Shown in pieces: positions 52,358-63,723 of a stretch of DNA of 64,000 nucleotides. The stretch lies in assembly GCA_002419385.1 (NCBI GenBank), contig DIFZ01000062.1, positions 1 to 64,000 on the forward strand, given 5' to 3'. Position 1 is the stretch's first letter, and each line of letters starts with the position of its first letter. Below the pieces are notes generated by a model. That model worked only from the letters and a program-made list of their open reading frames with translations. It was not told the DNA's origin and did not search any database. The position numbers and the translations under genes are program-made. The stretch comes from Geobacter sp. UBA5735. GTDB lineage: Bacteria > Desulfobacterota > Desulfuromonadia > Geobacterales > Geobacteraceae.

Positions 52358-53430
52358 TCCCGGCCTCCGTACATTTTCTCGTAGTAGTCGCGGTAGGCTC
52401 CCGAGGTGACTTCACGGACCCATTCCTGGTTTGCAAGGTACCAGTCAATGGTTTCGGCGATCCCCAGCTCGAAGGTGTAGGCTGGTTCCCATCCCAGTTC
52501 AGAGCGCATCTTCGATGCATCGATCGCGTACCGGCGGTCATGACCCGGCCGGTCCTTGACGAAGGTGATCAGTGAGCGGCTGGTCCCCGCGGCCCGTCCC
52601 AGCCTGGCGTCGAGCAGGTCGCAGACCAGGTTGACGATATCGATGTTCTTCCACTCGTTAGTGCCGCCGACGTTGTATACACCGCCGGGCTGCCCGTTCC
52701 TGAGCACGGTCTCCACCGCGCTGGAGTGGTCTCTCACGTGCAGCCAGTCGCGCACGTTGAGGCCGTCACCGTAGACCGGCAGCGGTTTTTCCGCGATGAT
52801 GTTGTGAATCATCAGCGGGATCAGCTTCTCCGGGAACTGGTACGAGCCGTAATTGTTGGAGCAGCGGGTGTTGAGCGTCGGGAAGCCATAGGTCTCGCGA
52901 TAGGCGCGCACCAGCAGGTCTGCACCGGCCTTGCTCGCCGAATAAGGCGAATTGGCCGCCAGGGGAGTCGTTTCCGTGAACAGCCCGCTCGGACCGAGGC
53001 TTCCGTATACCTCATCGGTGGACACCTGGAGAAAACGGAAATCCGCCACGTCCTGCGACGACCAATGCTTGCGGCTCTCTTCCAGCAGGACCTGGGTCCC
53101 CAGGACATTGGTCCTGACGAACACCTCGGGCCCCATGATGGAACGGTCCACATGGGATTCGGCAGCGAAATGGACAACAGCGTCCACCTTCTCCCGCTTG
53201 AGGACCGAAGCCACCAGGTCCCCATCACACACGTCCCCCCGGACAAACCGGTAGCGGGGGTCAGCCTCGATCTCCTTCAGGTTCTCCAGGTTCCCGGCAT
53301 AGGTCAGGACGTCGAGGTTAGTTACCCTGGCAGCTGGATTCCCCTGCAGAAAATGATGGATGAAGTTTGAACCGATAAAACCCGCGCCCCCGGTCACGAG
53401 GACGGATCGGGGTATGAAACTGTCTGACAT
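52354..53430 (-). CDS. rmlB: dTDP-glucose 4,6-dehydratase
   Basis: A 358-residue protein; I use ATG 53430 (MSDSFIPRS) with AAGGGAG upstream. VLVTGGAGFIGSNFIHHFL binds NAD; STDEVYGSLG and YSASKAGADLLVRAY carry the catalytic residues; the RCSNNYGSYQFPEKLIPL box is typical of RmlB. It makes dTDP-4-keto-6-deoxyglucose for rhamnose or related sugars. First gene of the three-gene minus-strand operon. Confidence 0.94.
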   Translation of the reverse strand: MSDSFIPRSVLVTGGAGFIGSNFIHHFLQGNPAARVTNLDVLTYAGNLENLKEIEADPRYRFVRGDVCDGDLVASVLKREKVDAVVHFAAESHVDRSIMGPEVFVRTNVLGTQVLLEESRKHWSSQDVADFRFLQVSTDEVYGSLGPSGLFTETTPLAANSPYSASKAGADLLVRAYRETYGFPTLNTRCSNNYGSYQFPEKLIPLMIHNIIAEKPLPVYGDGLNVRDWLHVRDHSSAVETVLRNGQPGGVYNVGGTNEWKNIDIVNLVCDLLDARLGRAAGTSRSLITFVKDRPGHDRRYAIDASKMRSELGWEPAYTFELGIAETIDWYLANQEWVREVTSGAYRDYYEKMYGGRE

Positions 53431-53759
53431 TGCGACTCCCTTTCTGCGTGCAAACAACGATCTGGCCTGCATCCCGGCCTCGGTGCAAAGTCGGCCATCT
53501 GAATTTATTGACATTAACACAATAATCACTCCCATTACAACGGTCAGTAACGTTTTCCCACGGATAGGCGGCAAGCTTCGCACCACCCGGAGCCATGCTG
53601 CTGCGGCCAACGGTTCAGACCTATAAGAAAGCCGCCGGCACACGACAGGTACGGATTTCATTGAAATGCGGGATCGTTTTGCTATACTGTAGGCACTTTT
53701 CCGGCAGGCCGGAACCCTGGACCATCCATGGCACCGCACAGGAGGGCAGGACCGTCACC
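53431..53759. other. Divergent intergenic region between rmlB and sucA
   Basis: A 329-nt gap with no gene. It holds the suc promoter (53661-53688) and must also hold the rmlB promoter, for which no clear motif was seen. Confidence 0.5.
53661..53688 (+). promoter_or_regulatory. Sigma-70-type promoter of the suc operon
   Basis: TTGAAA (53661-53666), a 16-nt spacer and TATACT (53683-53688), about 70 nt before the sucA start. Confidence 0.55.
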
Positions 53760-56438
53760 ATGAAACCACTCGCCAATGCCAGCCCTCAATGGCTCGAAGA
53801 GCACTATCTGCTCTGGAGGACAGCCCCCGACAGCCTGCCGGCCGAATGGCGATCATTCTTCAGCGGCTTCGAACTGGGCGCCCTGCCCGCAGACGGAGTC
53901 CGGCAACCGGAAACGGCGTCAAAGGTGGCAGCAGTGGCTGCGCTCATCCATCGCCACCGCGACCTGGGCCACCTCCTGGCCTGCACGGATCCCCTCTCCC
54001 CATGCTCACTGGAACATCCGCTCCTTGATCTCACGGCATTCGGCCTTGCGCCCGAAGACCTGGACACATCCTTCCCCACGCCCGACCTGCCGTTCTCACA
54101 AGGCACGCTGCGGGAGATAGTGGCGGCACTGCGCGAAACCTACTGCCGCTCAATCGGCATCGAGTTCATGCATATCCAGGATCAGGACGCGTGGCAATGG
54201 CTTGTTGAAGAAATGGAGACCACGCGCAACCGGGCTGTTCTGGCAGCAGAAGACAAGGTCCGCATTTTTCAGCGGTTGCTGCAGGCAACGCTGTTCGAAG
54301 AGTTCCTCCACCGGAAGTTCCCCGGCCAGACGCGTTTTTCTCTCGAAGGCGGCGAAACCCTGATCCCCATGCTCGACGCAGCGCTTGCCGAGGCTGCGCG
54401 GAACGGAGCGACCGACGTCATCGTCGGTATGGCCCATCGCGGCCGGCTCAATGTCCAGGCACATGCCTTCGGCAAGCCGTACAGGAATATTTTCGCGGAA
54501 TTCAGCGAAACTTCGGAACCCGGCTTCATCGGTGACGGTGACGTCAAGTACCACGGCGGCTATTCCTCCGACGTCACCCTCCCTTCGGGCGACCGTCTCC
54601 ACCTTACGCTGGTGGCGAACCCGAGCCACCTCGAAGCCGTCGATCCGGTGGTCGAGGGAAAGAGCCGCGCCCGCCAGGACCGCCACGGCGCAGACGGTCC
54701 GAAGCGGGTCCTCCCGGTGCTTATCCACGGCGATGCCGCTTTCGCCGGGCAGGGCATCGTCAGCGAGACCCTCAACATGTCCAACCTGGAAGGCTACGGG
54801 ACCGGCGGAACCCTCCACATCGTCGTCAACAACCAGATCGGCTTCACCACATTGCCGGCAGACGCACGGTCCTCGCGCTCCGCGACCGATGTCGCGAAAC
54901 TGCTTGCTGCGCCGATCTTCCACGTCCACTGCGAAGACCCGGAGGCTGCCATCCATGCTGTGCGGCTCGCTGTCGACTTCCGTTACCGGTTCGCACGCGA
55001 CGTTGTCGTGGAACTTATCTGTTACCGGCGCTACGGACACAACGAAGGCGACGAACCGTACTTCACCCAGCCCCTCATGTACGGCAAGATCAAGCACCGC
55101 CCCCCCATTCACGAAATGTACGCGACTCTCCTGCTGCAGGACGGCATCGAGCCGGACCCGGAAAGACACCTGCGGGAAGAAGCCGCAAACCTCCTGGAAT
55201 CGGCCCTGAAGAATGGTCCAGGGGCAGCTGAAGCGGTTTTCCGCGGCAGGTGGAGCAGCGTGCAGCAGGAATACTCGGAAGCTAAAATTGAAACCGGCGT
55301 GCCCCGGCAGGACCTGGTGACGCTGGCAGGCGCCATCTCCCGGCTCCCGGATTCGTTCATGCCGCACCCCAAAGTCGCGGCACTCATCACGCGCAGGGTC
55401 GGCGCAGTCAAAGCCGGCACAGCCATTGACTGGGCAAACGCCGAAAGCCTGGCATTCGCCTCGCTGCTGCGTGAAGGGACCTCGATCCGACTCAGCGGCC
55501 AGGACTGCCGGCGCGGCACGTTCAGCCAGCGGCACTGCGTGCTGCACGACATGCAAACCGAAGCGAAGCATGTCCCCCTTGCCGGTGCCTGCACCGGAAA
55601 CACCACCTTCCGGCCCTACGACAGCCTGTTGTCGGAAGCCGCGGTGCTGGGCTTCGAATATGGCTATTCCCTTGAATCACCCGAATCACTCACGCTATGG
55701 GAAGCCCAGTACGGCGATTTCGCCAACGGCGCCCAGGTCATAACAGACCAGTTCATCACCAGCGGAGAAACCAAGTGGGGACGGGCCACCGGACTCGTCC
55801 TGCTCCTCCCCCACGGATACGAGGGGCAGGGTGCGGAGCATTCCAGCGCCAGGGTTGAGCGCTTTCTGCAGCTCTGCGCCGGCAACAACATGGTAGTGGC
55901 CTTCCCCTCGACTCCGGCACAGTATTTCCACCTCCTGCGGCGCCAGGTCCGGCAACCCTTTCGCAGGCCCCTCGTAGCCCTGACGCCCAAGAGCCTGCTC
56001 AGAAACCCTCTCTGCGTTTCTCAGCTGGATGAATTCTCCGGGGGCTGGTTCAGGGAAATCCTCCCCTCTTCCGCGGATCCCCAAGAAGTCGCAACGGTCC
56101 TCATATGTACCGGCAAGATATTCTTCGAACTGCTGGAAAGGACGCAACGGGAAGGGCGAAGGGACCTGGCAATCGTTCGCGTGGAACAACTCTACCCGAT
56201 GCGGAGCGACCTGCTGCGCGAAGAACTGGGCAGGTACCGGAAGGCGCGCACCATTGCATGGGTCCAGGAAGAGCCCCGCAACATGGGGGCATGGGCGCAT
56301 ATCCGGCCGTATCTGGCGGAAATCCTCGGAACGGACCCGCAGTACGTCGGGAGGCGGGAGAGCGCATGCCCGGCAACCGGTTCCCACAGGCAGCACAAAA
56401 TGGAGCAGGAAAGGCTGCTGGAAGAGGCCTGTACCTGA
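53760..56438 (+). CDS. sucA: 2-oxoglutarate dehydrogenase E1 component
   Basis: An 892-residue thiamine-diphosphate enzyme. It has the N-terminal E1o segment (PQWLEEHYLLWRTAPDSLP), VGMAHRGRLNVQAHAFGKP, the ThDP/Mg site in HGDAAFAGQGIVSETLNMSNL...VNNQIGFTT, and the C-terminal pyrimidine-binding part (EAQYGDFANGAQVITDQFI). It decarboxylates 2-oxoglutarate in the TCA cycle and passes succinyl to E2. AGGAGGG lies 14 nt upstream of the ATG, longer than usual. Confidence 0.95.
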   Translation: MKPLANASPQWLEEHYLLWRTAPDSLPAEWRSFFSGFELGALPADGVRQPETASKVAAVAALIHRHRDLGHLLACTDPLSPCSLEHPLLDLTAFGLAPEDLDTSFPTPDLPFSQGTLREIVAALRETYCRSIGIEFMHIQDQDAWQWLVEEMETTRNRAVLAAEDKVRIFQRLLQATLFEEFLHRKFPGQTRFSLEGGETLIPMLDAALAEAARNGATDVIVGMAHRGRLNVQAHAFGKPYRNIFAEFSETSEPGFIGDGDVKYHGGYSSDVTLPSGDRLHLTLVANPSHLEAVDPVVEGKSRARQDRHGADGPKRVLPVLIHGDAAFAGQGIVSETLNMSNLEGYGTGGTLHIVVNNQIGFTTLPADARSSRSATDVAKLLAAPIFHVHCEDPEAAIHAVRLAVDFRYRFARDVVVELICYRRYGHNEGDEPYFTQPLMYGKIKHRPPIHEMYATLLLQDGIEPDPERHLREEAANLLESALKNGPGAAEAVFRGRWSSVQQEYSEAKIETGVPRQDLVTLAGAISRLPDSFMPHPKVAALITRRVGAVKAGTAIDWANAESLAFASLLREGTSIRLSGQDCRRGTFSQRHCVLHDMQTEAKHVPLAGACTGNTTFRPYDSLLSEAAVLGFEYGYSLESPESLTLWEAQYGDFANGAQVITDQFITSGETKWGRATGLVLLLPHGYEGQGAEHSSARVERFLQLCAGNNMVVAFPSTPAQYFHLLRRQVRQPFRRPLVALTPKSLLRNPLCVSQLDEFSGGWFREILPSSADPQEVATVLICTGKIFFELLERTQREGRRDLAIVRVEQLYPMRSDLLREELGRYRKARTIAWVQEEPRNMGAWAHIRPYLAEILGTDPQYVGRRESACPATGSHRQHKMEQERLLEEACT

Positions 56439-56501
56439 TTCTCGCCATCGGCCTGCCGCACGGGATTCCGCGGGCGCAGAACCTGCATGATTGGAGACAT
56501 G

Positions 56502-57731
56502 ATGGAAATCCGCATACCTGAAGTCGGCGAATCGGTGTTCGAGGCACTGATCGCCAAGTGGCACGTGAAAAACGGCGAGAGGGTCCACCGGGAACAGCCT
56601 GTCTGCGAACTGGAAACGGACAAGGTAACCCTGGAAATAAATGCCGAGGCAGCGGGCATTCTGTCCATTCTGATGCCGGAAGGCAAGACCGTCAAAATCG
56701 GAACGGTTATCGGTATCATACAGGAAGCAGGCATCCGCGAGCCGGGCGCTTCCATGGACGCGGCGACCCGGGCTGCGGCACCGCCCCTCTCCCCCGCAGC
56801 CCGGAAACTTGCCCGGGAAAAGGGCATCCGGCCGGAAACCATAACGGGAAGCGGAAAGAAAGGGCGCGTGCTGGCTGAAGACCTGTCACGCCAGGTGGCC
56901 GCGGAACGGACGCTGGCGGTTCCTGGCAGGGAAAACGCCTCTGCAGCGGAAGTTCGTGACCGGAACCAACCGGAAGAGGAGTCGGCACCTTCCCGGTTTG
57001 CAACGGTGTCCCCGCCCGTATCCGACAGGGGACGCCCGGTCACGAGGAAGCCAATGACCCCCATCCGCAAAAAAATCGCTGAACAGCTGACCCGGGCGCG
57101 GCAGCAGACCGCCATGGTGACCACGTTCAGCGAAGCGGACATGGGCAGGATCATCGCCTTGCGCCGGAAATACAAGGACCATTTCCTCCAGAAACACGAC
57201 GTTTCACTCGGCTACATGTCTTTTTTCGTCAAGGCATCGGTCGAAGCGCTGAAGGAGTTTCCCGACCTGAACGCCCGTATCGAAGCAGACGACATCGTCT
57301 ACCACCACTACTACGACATAGGCATTGCGGTATCAGGCGATAAGGGGCTGGTGGTCCCGGTCCTGCGCAACGCCGACGGACTCCACTACGCCGAGATAGA
57401 AAAATGTATCGACCGTTTCGTTGAAAAAATCCGCGACAACACGCTGGGTATCACGGACATCGAGGGGGGGACATTCACCATCAGCAACGGAGGAGTATTC
57501 GGTTCGCTCCTGGGCACCCCCTTGCTGAACCCGCCCCAGAGCGCCATCCTCGGCATGCATGCGATACAGGACAGGCCGGTGGCCCTGTTGGGCAAAGTGG
57601 TGATACGGCCCATGATGTACCTGGCGCTATCGTATGATCACCGGATAGTCGACGGGCGTGATGCGGTGCTGTTCCTGAAGAAGGTGAAGGAATACGTGGA
57701 GGAGCCCGGTGAAATCCTGCTGGAAGGGTGA
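56502..57731 (+). CDS. sucB: Dihydrolipoamide succinyltransferase E2 component
   Basis: A 409-residue protein. The lipoyl domain (1-75) has the lipoylated Lys in ETDKVTLE. The peripheral-subunit-binding domain (about 95-130) contains LSPAARKLAREKGI. An Ala/Pro/Glu-rich linker follows, and the catalytic domain ends with SYDHRIVDGRDAVLFL (HxxxDG). ATG 56502 is one of three close ATGs; it has GGAG five bases upstream. E2 core of the 2-oxoglutarate dehydrogenase complex. Confidence 0.93.
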   Translation: MEIRIPEVGESVFEALIAKWHVKNGERVHREQPVCELETDKVTLEINAEAAGILSILMPEGKTVKIGTVIGIIQEAGIREPGASMDAATRAAAPPLSPAARKLAREKGIRPETITGSGKKGRVLAEDLSRQVAAERTLAVPGRENASAAEVRDRNQPEEESAPSRFATVSPPVSDRGRPVTRKPMTPIRKKIAEQLTRARQQTAMVTTFSEADMGRIIALRRKYKDHFLQKHDVSLGYMSFFVKASVEALKEFPDLNARIEADDIVYHHYYDIGIAVSGDKGLVVPVLRNADGLHYAEIEKCIDRFVEKIRDNTLGITDIEGGTFTISNGGVFGSLLGTPLLNPPQSAILGMHAIQDRPVALLGKVVIRPMMYLALSYDHRIVDGRDAVLFLKKVKEYVEEPGEILLEG

Positions 57732-57812
57732 GGAGCCCCGGGCATGAGGAAGAGCCTGTCTCGCACCGGTTATCGACCACCTGTGCGGAAAACTGTCACG
57801 GAGGTTATCTGA

Positions 57813-59237
<1,425 letters not shown>

Positions 59238-59336
59238 ACAGCCGCTGAACGTGGAGAATGTTTGGGAAATTCCGGCGTCTGACCTTCCCTGGGCGATGCC
59301 GTCTCGCTGCAATTCTCTAGAGCAAGGGAGGACACC

Positions 59337-61754
59337 ATGGTGAAAGATGAATGCAGGGTCCCGGCTGAACGGCTCAGGTGGACATGCGACCCGGGCCAGC
59401 TGGAATTCGAAACGACCGACGAACTCACTGAACTTGAAGGGACCATCGGCCAGGAACGTGCGCTGAGGGCGATCGACTTCGGCCTCGACATGTCCGAGTG
59501 CGGCTTCAACCTCTATATTTCAGGCGAAGCCGGGACCGGCCGCACATCGTCGATCATGAACCTGCTGAAGATCAGGGCACGGGAAGAAGCCACCCCCAAC
59601 GACTGGTGCCACGTATTCAATTTCAAGGCGCCCGACAACCCCATGGCGTTCGCCCTGAAGGCCGGCATGGGATGCCAGCTGGAAAAGGACATGCAGGAAC
59701 TTCTGAACCTGGTTCGGGCCGACATACCCAAAGCGCTCGAAAGCAAGGAATACGAGAGCAACAAATCGGCAATAATCCAGGAGAACCAGGAAAGGAACAA
59801 TGCCATCTTTTCCGAACTGGAGAAGGAGGCGCTGGAGAAGGGCTTTTCTCTCCAGAGGACCGTCTCCGGGCTGGTCATGGTTCCTCAGAAGGAAGGGCGC
59901 AACTTCACCCAGGAAGAATATGACGCCCTGCCGCCTGGGGAGCAGGAGAAGCTGGATGCCGTCGGCAACGAGCTCAAGGGAAAGCTGGCCGACGTGATCA
60001 GCCAGATCCGTGAAAACGAGAAAGCGGTCAAGGAATCCCTGTCGCAGCTGGACCGCAACCTCGGCCTCTCCGCAGTGGGCCACCACATCGTTCCTCTGAA
60101 GGAAAAATACCGTGAATTCGAGCGGGTCATCGAATATCTGGACATGGTCCAGGAAGATATCCTCCTCAACCTCGAGGATTTCAAGGGAGCGCCGCAGCAG
60201 CCGTCCATACCCGGCCTCAAGCTGCCGGTTCAGACACCCTCGTTCGAACGCTACGTAGTGAATCTGCTGGTGGACAACTGTGAAATGGAGGGAGCGCCGG
60301 TTGTCTTCGAGGCGAACCCGACCTACAACAACCTGTTCGGCCGCATCGATCACGTCATGCAGATGGGAGGTGTTGCAACGACCAACTTCGCCCTGATAAA
60401 AGCAGGCTCCCTCCACCGGGCCAACGGCGGCTACCTCGTGGTTAATGCCCGGGACGTGCTGATCAGCCCGTTTGCCTGGGATGCCCTGAAACGCTGCATC
60501 CGCAACAGCGAAATAAAAATCGAGGATGTCCTCGAACAGTACCGGATCATCACCATGGTTTCCCTCACGCCGGAACCTGTCCCGCTTCAGGCAAAGATCA
60601 TCATGATCGGCTCCCCCATGATCTACTACCTGCTCTACTACATGGAGCCCGATTACCGGAAGTTTTTCAAGGTCAAAGCGGATTTCGACAGCAAGGTGGC
60701 GCGAACCCCCGAGGTGTTGAAGGATTATGCCCTGTTCGTCTCGACCCACTGCAGGAAGGAGGGGCTCCTGCCCTTCGACAAGAGTGCCGTCGCCGGCATC
60801 CTGGAATGCTCGGCGCGCATGGTGGAAGACCAGGAGAAGTTTTCCACCCAGTTCATGGAGGTTGCCGACCTGATCAGGGAAGCGGATTACTGGTCGCGCA
60901 AACAGGGGAGCACCACGGTAACCGGTGCCTGTGTCAGACAGGCGATCGAGGAAAAGGTCTACCGCAGCAACCGGATCGAAGAGCGGATGCAGGAGCTGTT
61001 CGAGGAAGGCACGCTGATGGTGGATACGACCGGCAGTGTCGTCGGGCAGGTGAACGGGCTTTCGGTGATCTCCCTGGCCGACTATACCTTCGGCAGGCCA
61101 TCCCGCGTAACCGCCCGGATTTACATGGGCCGGGGCGGCATGGTGAACATCGAGCGCGAGGTCAAACTCTCCGGACCGATCCATGACAAGGGCGTGCTGA
61201 TCCTCACCGGGTACCTGGGGGGGAAGTTCGCCCATGACAAGCCCCTGTCCTTCTCCGCATCCCTCTGCTTCGAGCAGAACTACGAAGGCATCGAAGGAGA
61301 CAGCGCTTCGTCGACCGAGCTGTATGCCCTGCTTTCCGCGCTTTCAGGCCTGCCGCTCAAACAGGGCATCGCCGTTACCGGGAGCGTCAACCAGCTGGGC
61401 ATGGTCCAGCCCATCGGCGGCGTCAATTACAAGATCGAAGGTTTCTTCGCCGTCTGCAAAGCCAAGGGGCTCACGGGAGAACAGGGCGTGATCATCCCCC
61501 GCAGCAACCTGCGCAACCTGATGCTCAAGGAGGACGTGGCCGAAGCGGTGAAAGCCGGCACATTCCATGTCTGGAGCATCGAGACCATCGACCAGGGCAT
61601 CGAAATCCTCACCGGGGTCCCGGCCGGGGAAATGCGGGAAGACGGATGCTATCCGGAAGGGAGCGTCAACCAGCTGGTCGATTCGCGCCTCCGGACCATG
61701 CTGGAAAACATGAAGAAATTCTCAGCCGGTCCGGACAAGGAAGAAAAAAAATAG
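59337..61754 (+). CDS. Lon-related ATP-dependent protease with non-canonical Walker A
   Basis: An 805-residue protein of the Lon-related AAA_32/LonC-like group, shorter than Lon and lacking the classic N-domain. The P-loop-like GEAGTGRTS (63-71) has Arg for the usual Lys. A coiled, Glu-rich insertion covers about 140-290. The S16 protease domain has Ser656 in GDSASS and Lys699 in GGVNYKIEG, 43 residues apart as in Lon. It probably degrades damaged or regulatory proteins. The 100 nt from lpdA may separate it from the suc operon. Confidence 0.9.
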   Translation: MVKDECRVPAERLRWTCDPGQLEFETTDELTELEGTIGQERALRAIDFGLDMSECGFNLYISGEAGTGRTSSIMNLLKIRAREEATPNDWCHVFNFKAPDNPMAFALKAGMGCQLEKDMQELLNLVRADIPKALESKEYESNKSAIIQENQERNNAIFSELEKEALEKGFSLQRTVSGLVMVPQKEGRNFTQEEYDALPPGEQEKLDAVGNELKGKLADVISQIRENEKAVKESLSQLDRNLGLSAVGHHIVPLKEKYREFERVIEYLDMVQEDILLNLEDFKGAPQQPSIPGLKLPVQTPSFERYVVNLLVDNCEMEGAPVVFEANPTYNNLFGRIDHVMQMGGVATTNFALIKAGSLHRANGGYLVVNARDVLISPFAWDALKRCIRNSEIKIEDVLEQYRIITMVSLTPEPVPLQAKIIMIGSPMIYYLLYYMEPDYRKFFKVKADFDSKVARTPEVLKDYALFVSTHCRKEGLLPFDKSAVAGILECSARMVEDQEKFSTQFMEVADLIREADYWSRKQGSTTVTGACVRQAIEEKVYRSNRIEERMQELFEEGTLMVDTTGSVVGQVNGLSVISLADYTFGRPSRVTARIYMGRGGMVNIEREVKLSGPIHDKGVLILTGYLGGKFAHDKPLSFSASLCFEQNYEGIEGDSASSTELYALLSALSGLPLKQGIAVTGSVNQLGMVQPIGGVNYKIEGFFAVCKAKGLTGEQGVIIPRSNLRNLMLKEDVAEAVKAGTFHVWSIETIDQGIEILTGVPAGEMREDGCYPEGSVNQLVDSRLRTMLENMKKFSAGPDKEEKK

Positions 61755-61777
61755 CGGGCCGGCAAAGGATCTCTTTT

Positions 61778-62650
61778 ATGCGCGACCGATGCACCCTCAT
61801 AGTCAATCCCCTCTCCGGCGGATTTTCGCCGGGGAAAGCCGGGAAAGCGCAGTCGGACCTGGAACAGCTCGGCATGGCCTGCAGCGTCCTCGAAACCATG
61901 ACGCCGGCTGAAGCATCCCACCGGGCCGCGGCGATCTGCCGGGAGGAAACAGACCCGCTGATCGTGATCGGCGCCGGTGACGGCACCATTAACGGGGTCG
62001 TTAACGGGCTTGCCCCGGGGGCAGCAACCGTCGCCGTCCTGCCATTCGGCACCTCGAACGTGCTCAGCCGGGAACTTGAGATTTTTACCCCTGAAGAGGG
62101 CATTGACAGGATCGCAGCCGGGCGTACGAAACCGGTTTCCGTAGGTCTCATTGAAAAGGATGCTGTGAAACGCTACTTCCTGCTCATGGCAGGGATCGGT
62201 TTCGACGGCGCCGTCGTCAAAGGGGTTGGCCCGCGGGAAAAGCGGTTGCTGGGCAAAGGCGCCTATGTCCTCTCTGCCCTGCGGCGGCTGCTGGCAGGCG
62301 AAACGGGTTCGCTCCGGGTCGAATGTGAAGCCGGCCATCTCGACTGTCACAGCGTCATTGTCTGCAATGCATCGAAATACGCCGGGAATTACTCTCTTGC
62401 CCCATCTGCATCCCTGTTCGAACCGGGATTCCAGGTGGTCTGCCTGGAGCAGGGAAACAGGGCATGTCTGCTGCGTTCGTTTTTCGCTCTCCTGAGCGGC
62501 AAGGGAATGAACGGCAGGAACACCAGGACCTTTCATGCCGGCGAACTCGAGATCCGCGGCGACAAACCGCTCCAGGCGGACGGCGATTTCTACTTTCATG
62601 CCCCGGTACATGTCCGGGCGGTTCCGGATTTCATGAGGGTTGTCGTGTAG
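61778..62650 (+). CDS. Diacylglycerol-kinase-family lipid kinase
   Basis: A 290-residue protein; ATG 61778. LIVNPLSGG at the N-terminus and the VIGAGDGTINGVVNGL nucleotide motif (usually GGGDGT), then LPFGTSNVLSRELEI and AGIGFDGAVVKGV, define the DAGK catalytic family (YegS/BmrU type). It probably phosphorylates diacylglycerol or a related lipid. It lies 24 nt after the Lon-like gene, probably in the same transcript. Confidence 0.88.
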   Translation: MRDRCTLIVNPLSGGFSPGKAGKAQSDLEQLGMACSVLETMTPAEASHRAAAICREETDPLIVIGAGDGTINGVVNGLAPGAATVAVLPFGTSNVLSRELEIFTPEEGIDRIAAGRTKPVSVGLIEKDAVKRYFLLMAGIGFDGAVVKGVGPREKRLLGKGAYVLSALRRLLAGETGSLRVECEAGHLDCHSVIVCNASKYAGNYSLAPSASLFEPGFQVVCLEQGNRACLLRSFFALLSGKGMNGRNTRTFHAGELEIRGDKPLQADGDFYFHAPVHVRAVPDFMRVVV

Positions 62651-62685
62651 CAGGCTGCCCGGAAACGTTTACAAGAAAGGAACGA

Positions 62686-63648
62686 ATGCTGGTAGTCGGT
62701 ATCGGACAATGCTCGTGGGACTGTCTGGCGGTGGCGGACCGGTACCCCCCGGCCAACAGCAAGTGTGAAGTACGTCACTGGCAGGAACAGGGTGGAGGCC
62801 CGGTGGCAACCGCCCTCGTTGCCCTGTCGCGCTTCGGGGTGCCCGGCCGGTTCCTGGGTGTGGTGGGCGACGACACCGAAGGCGAAAAGATCCGCAGTTG
62901 CCTGCAACGCGAAGGCATCGAAACCGTGGGACTTGTCACCAGGAAGCACGCGTCATCCCAGAAAGCTTTCATCGCCATAGAAAACACGGCCGGCTCGCGG
63001 ACCATCTTCTGGCAGCGGCCTACGGGAAGCCCATTGCTCCCGGAGGAACTTCCCCGCGACTTTCTTGACGGCTGCAGTTTTCTCCACTTGGACGGTTTGA
63101 TGAAGGATGTGTCGCTGTCTGCTGCCTCGCAGGCCCGTGATAAAGGCATTCCCGTCATGCTGGACGCAGGGAGCTCACGTCCCGGCATGGAAGCTCTGGC
63201 CAATAGCTGTGATTATCTGGTGGCTGCTGAACGGTTTGCCCTCGAGATGGGATGGGACGGGACAATGGAAGGGTTCCAATCGTTCGCAGCCCGTTTCAGC
63301 TCTGCAGTTGTCACCGTCACGCTGGGTGAACGGGGCAGCATCACGCGTCATGGACGGGAAACATTCGCCCTGCCGGCTTTCCCGGCAGTTACCGTCGACA
63401 CCACGGGGGCCGGGGACGTGTTCCACGGCGGATACCTTTTCGGCTTGCTCCAGGGGCTGAGCCTCGAGGACACCATTCGCTTTGCCTCTGCCGCGGCTGC
63501 ATTGAAGTGCGGCCGCATTGGCGGAAGAGCCGGCATACCCGATGTCGCGTCGGTTCTGCGTTTCCTGGACGACAAAGGCGTCTCGCTGCGAGCATGGCCC
63601 GGCGTCATGCAGACACCCCGTGATCCCTCGAAGGCACGGGAGACATGA
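62686..63648 (+). CDS. PfkB-family carbohydrate kinase
   Basis: A 320-residue protein. The ribokinase-like fold carries GGGPVATALVALSRFG near the N-terminus and the C-terminal signature VDTTGAGDVFHGGYLFGLL with the catalytic Asp in GAGD. The substrate is a sugar or nucleoside, not readable from sequence. ATG 62686 is preceded by AAAGG. It follows the lipid kinase by 35 nt. Confidence 0.88.
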   Translation: MLVVGIGQCSWDCLAVADRYPPANSKCEVRHWQEQGGGPVATALVALSRFGVPGRFLGVVGDDTEGEKIRSCLQREGIETVGLVTRKHASSQKAFIAIENTAGSRTIFWQRPTGSPLLPEELPRDFLDGCSFLHLDGLMKDVSLSAASQARDKGIPVMLDAGSSRPGMEALANSCDYLVAAERFALEMGWDGTMEGFQSFAARFSSAVVTVTLGERGSITRHGRETFALPAFPAVTVDTTGAGDVFHGGYLFGLLQGLSLEDTIRFASAAAALKCGRIGGRAGIPDVASVLRFLDDKGVSLRAWPGVMQTPRDPSKARET

Positions 63649-63723
63649 CACGTTTAATCTGGACAAATGGAGCATTATTTATTACATGATAGTATAAAGA
63701 TATTTCCAGGCGGAGGCAGCGCA

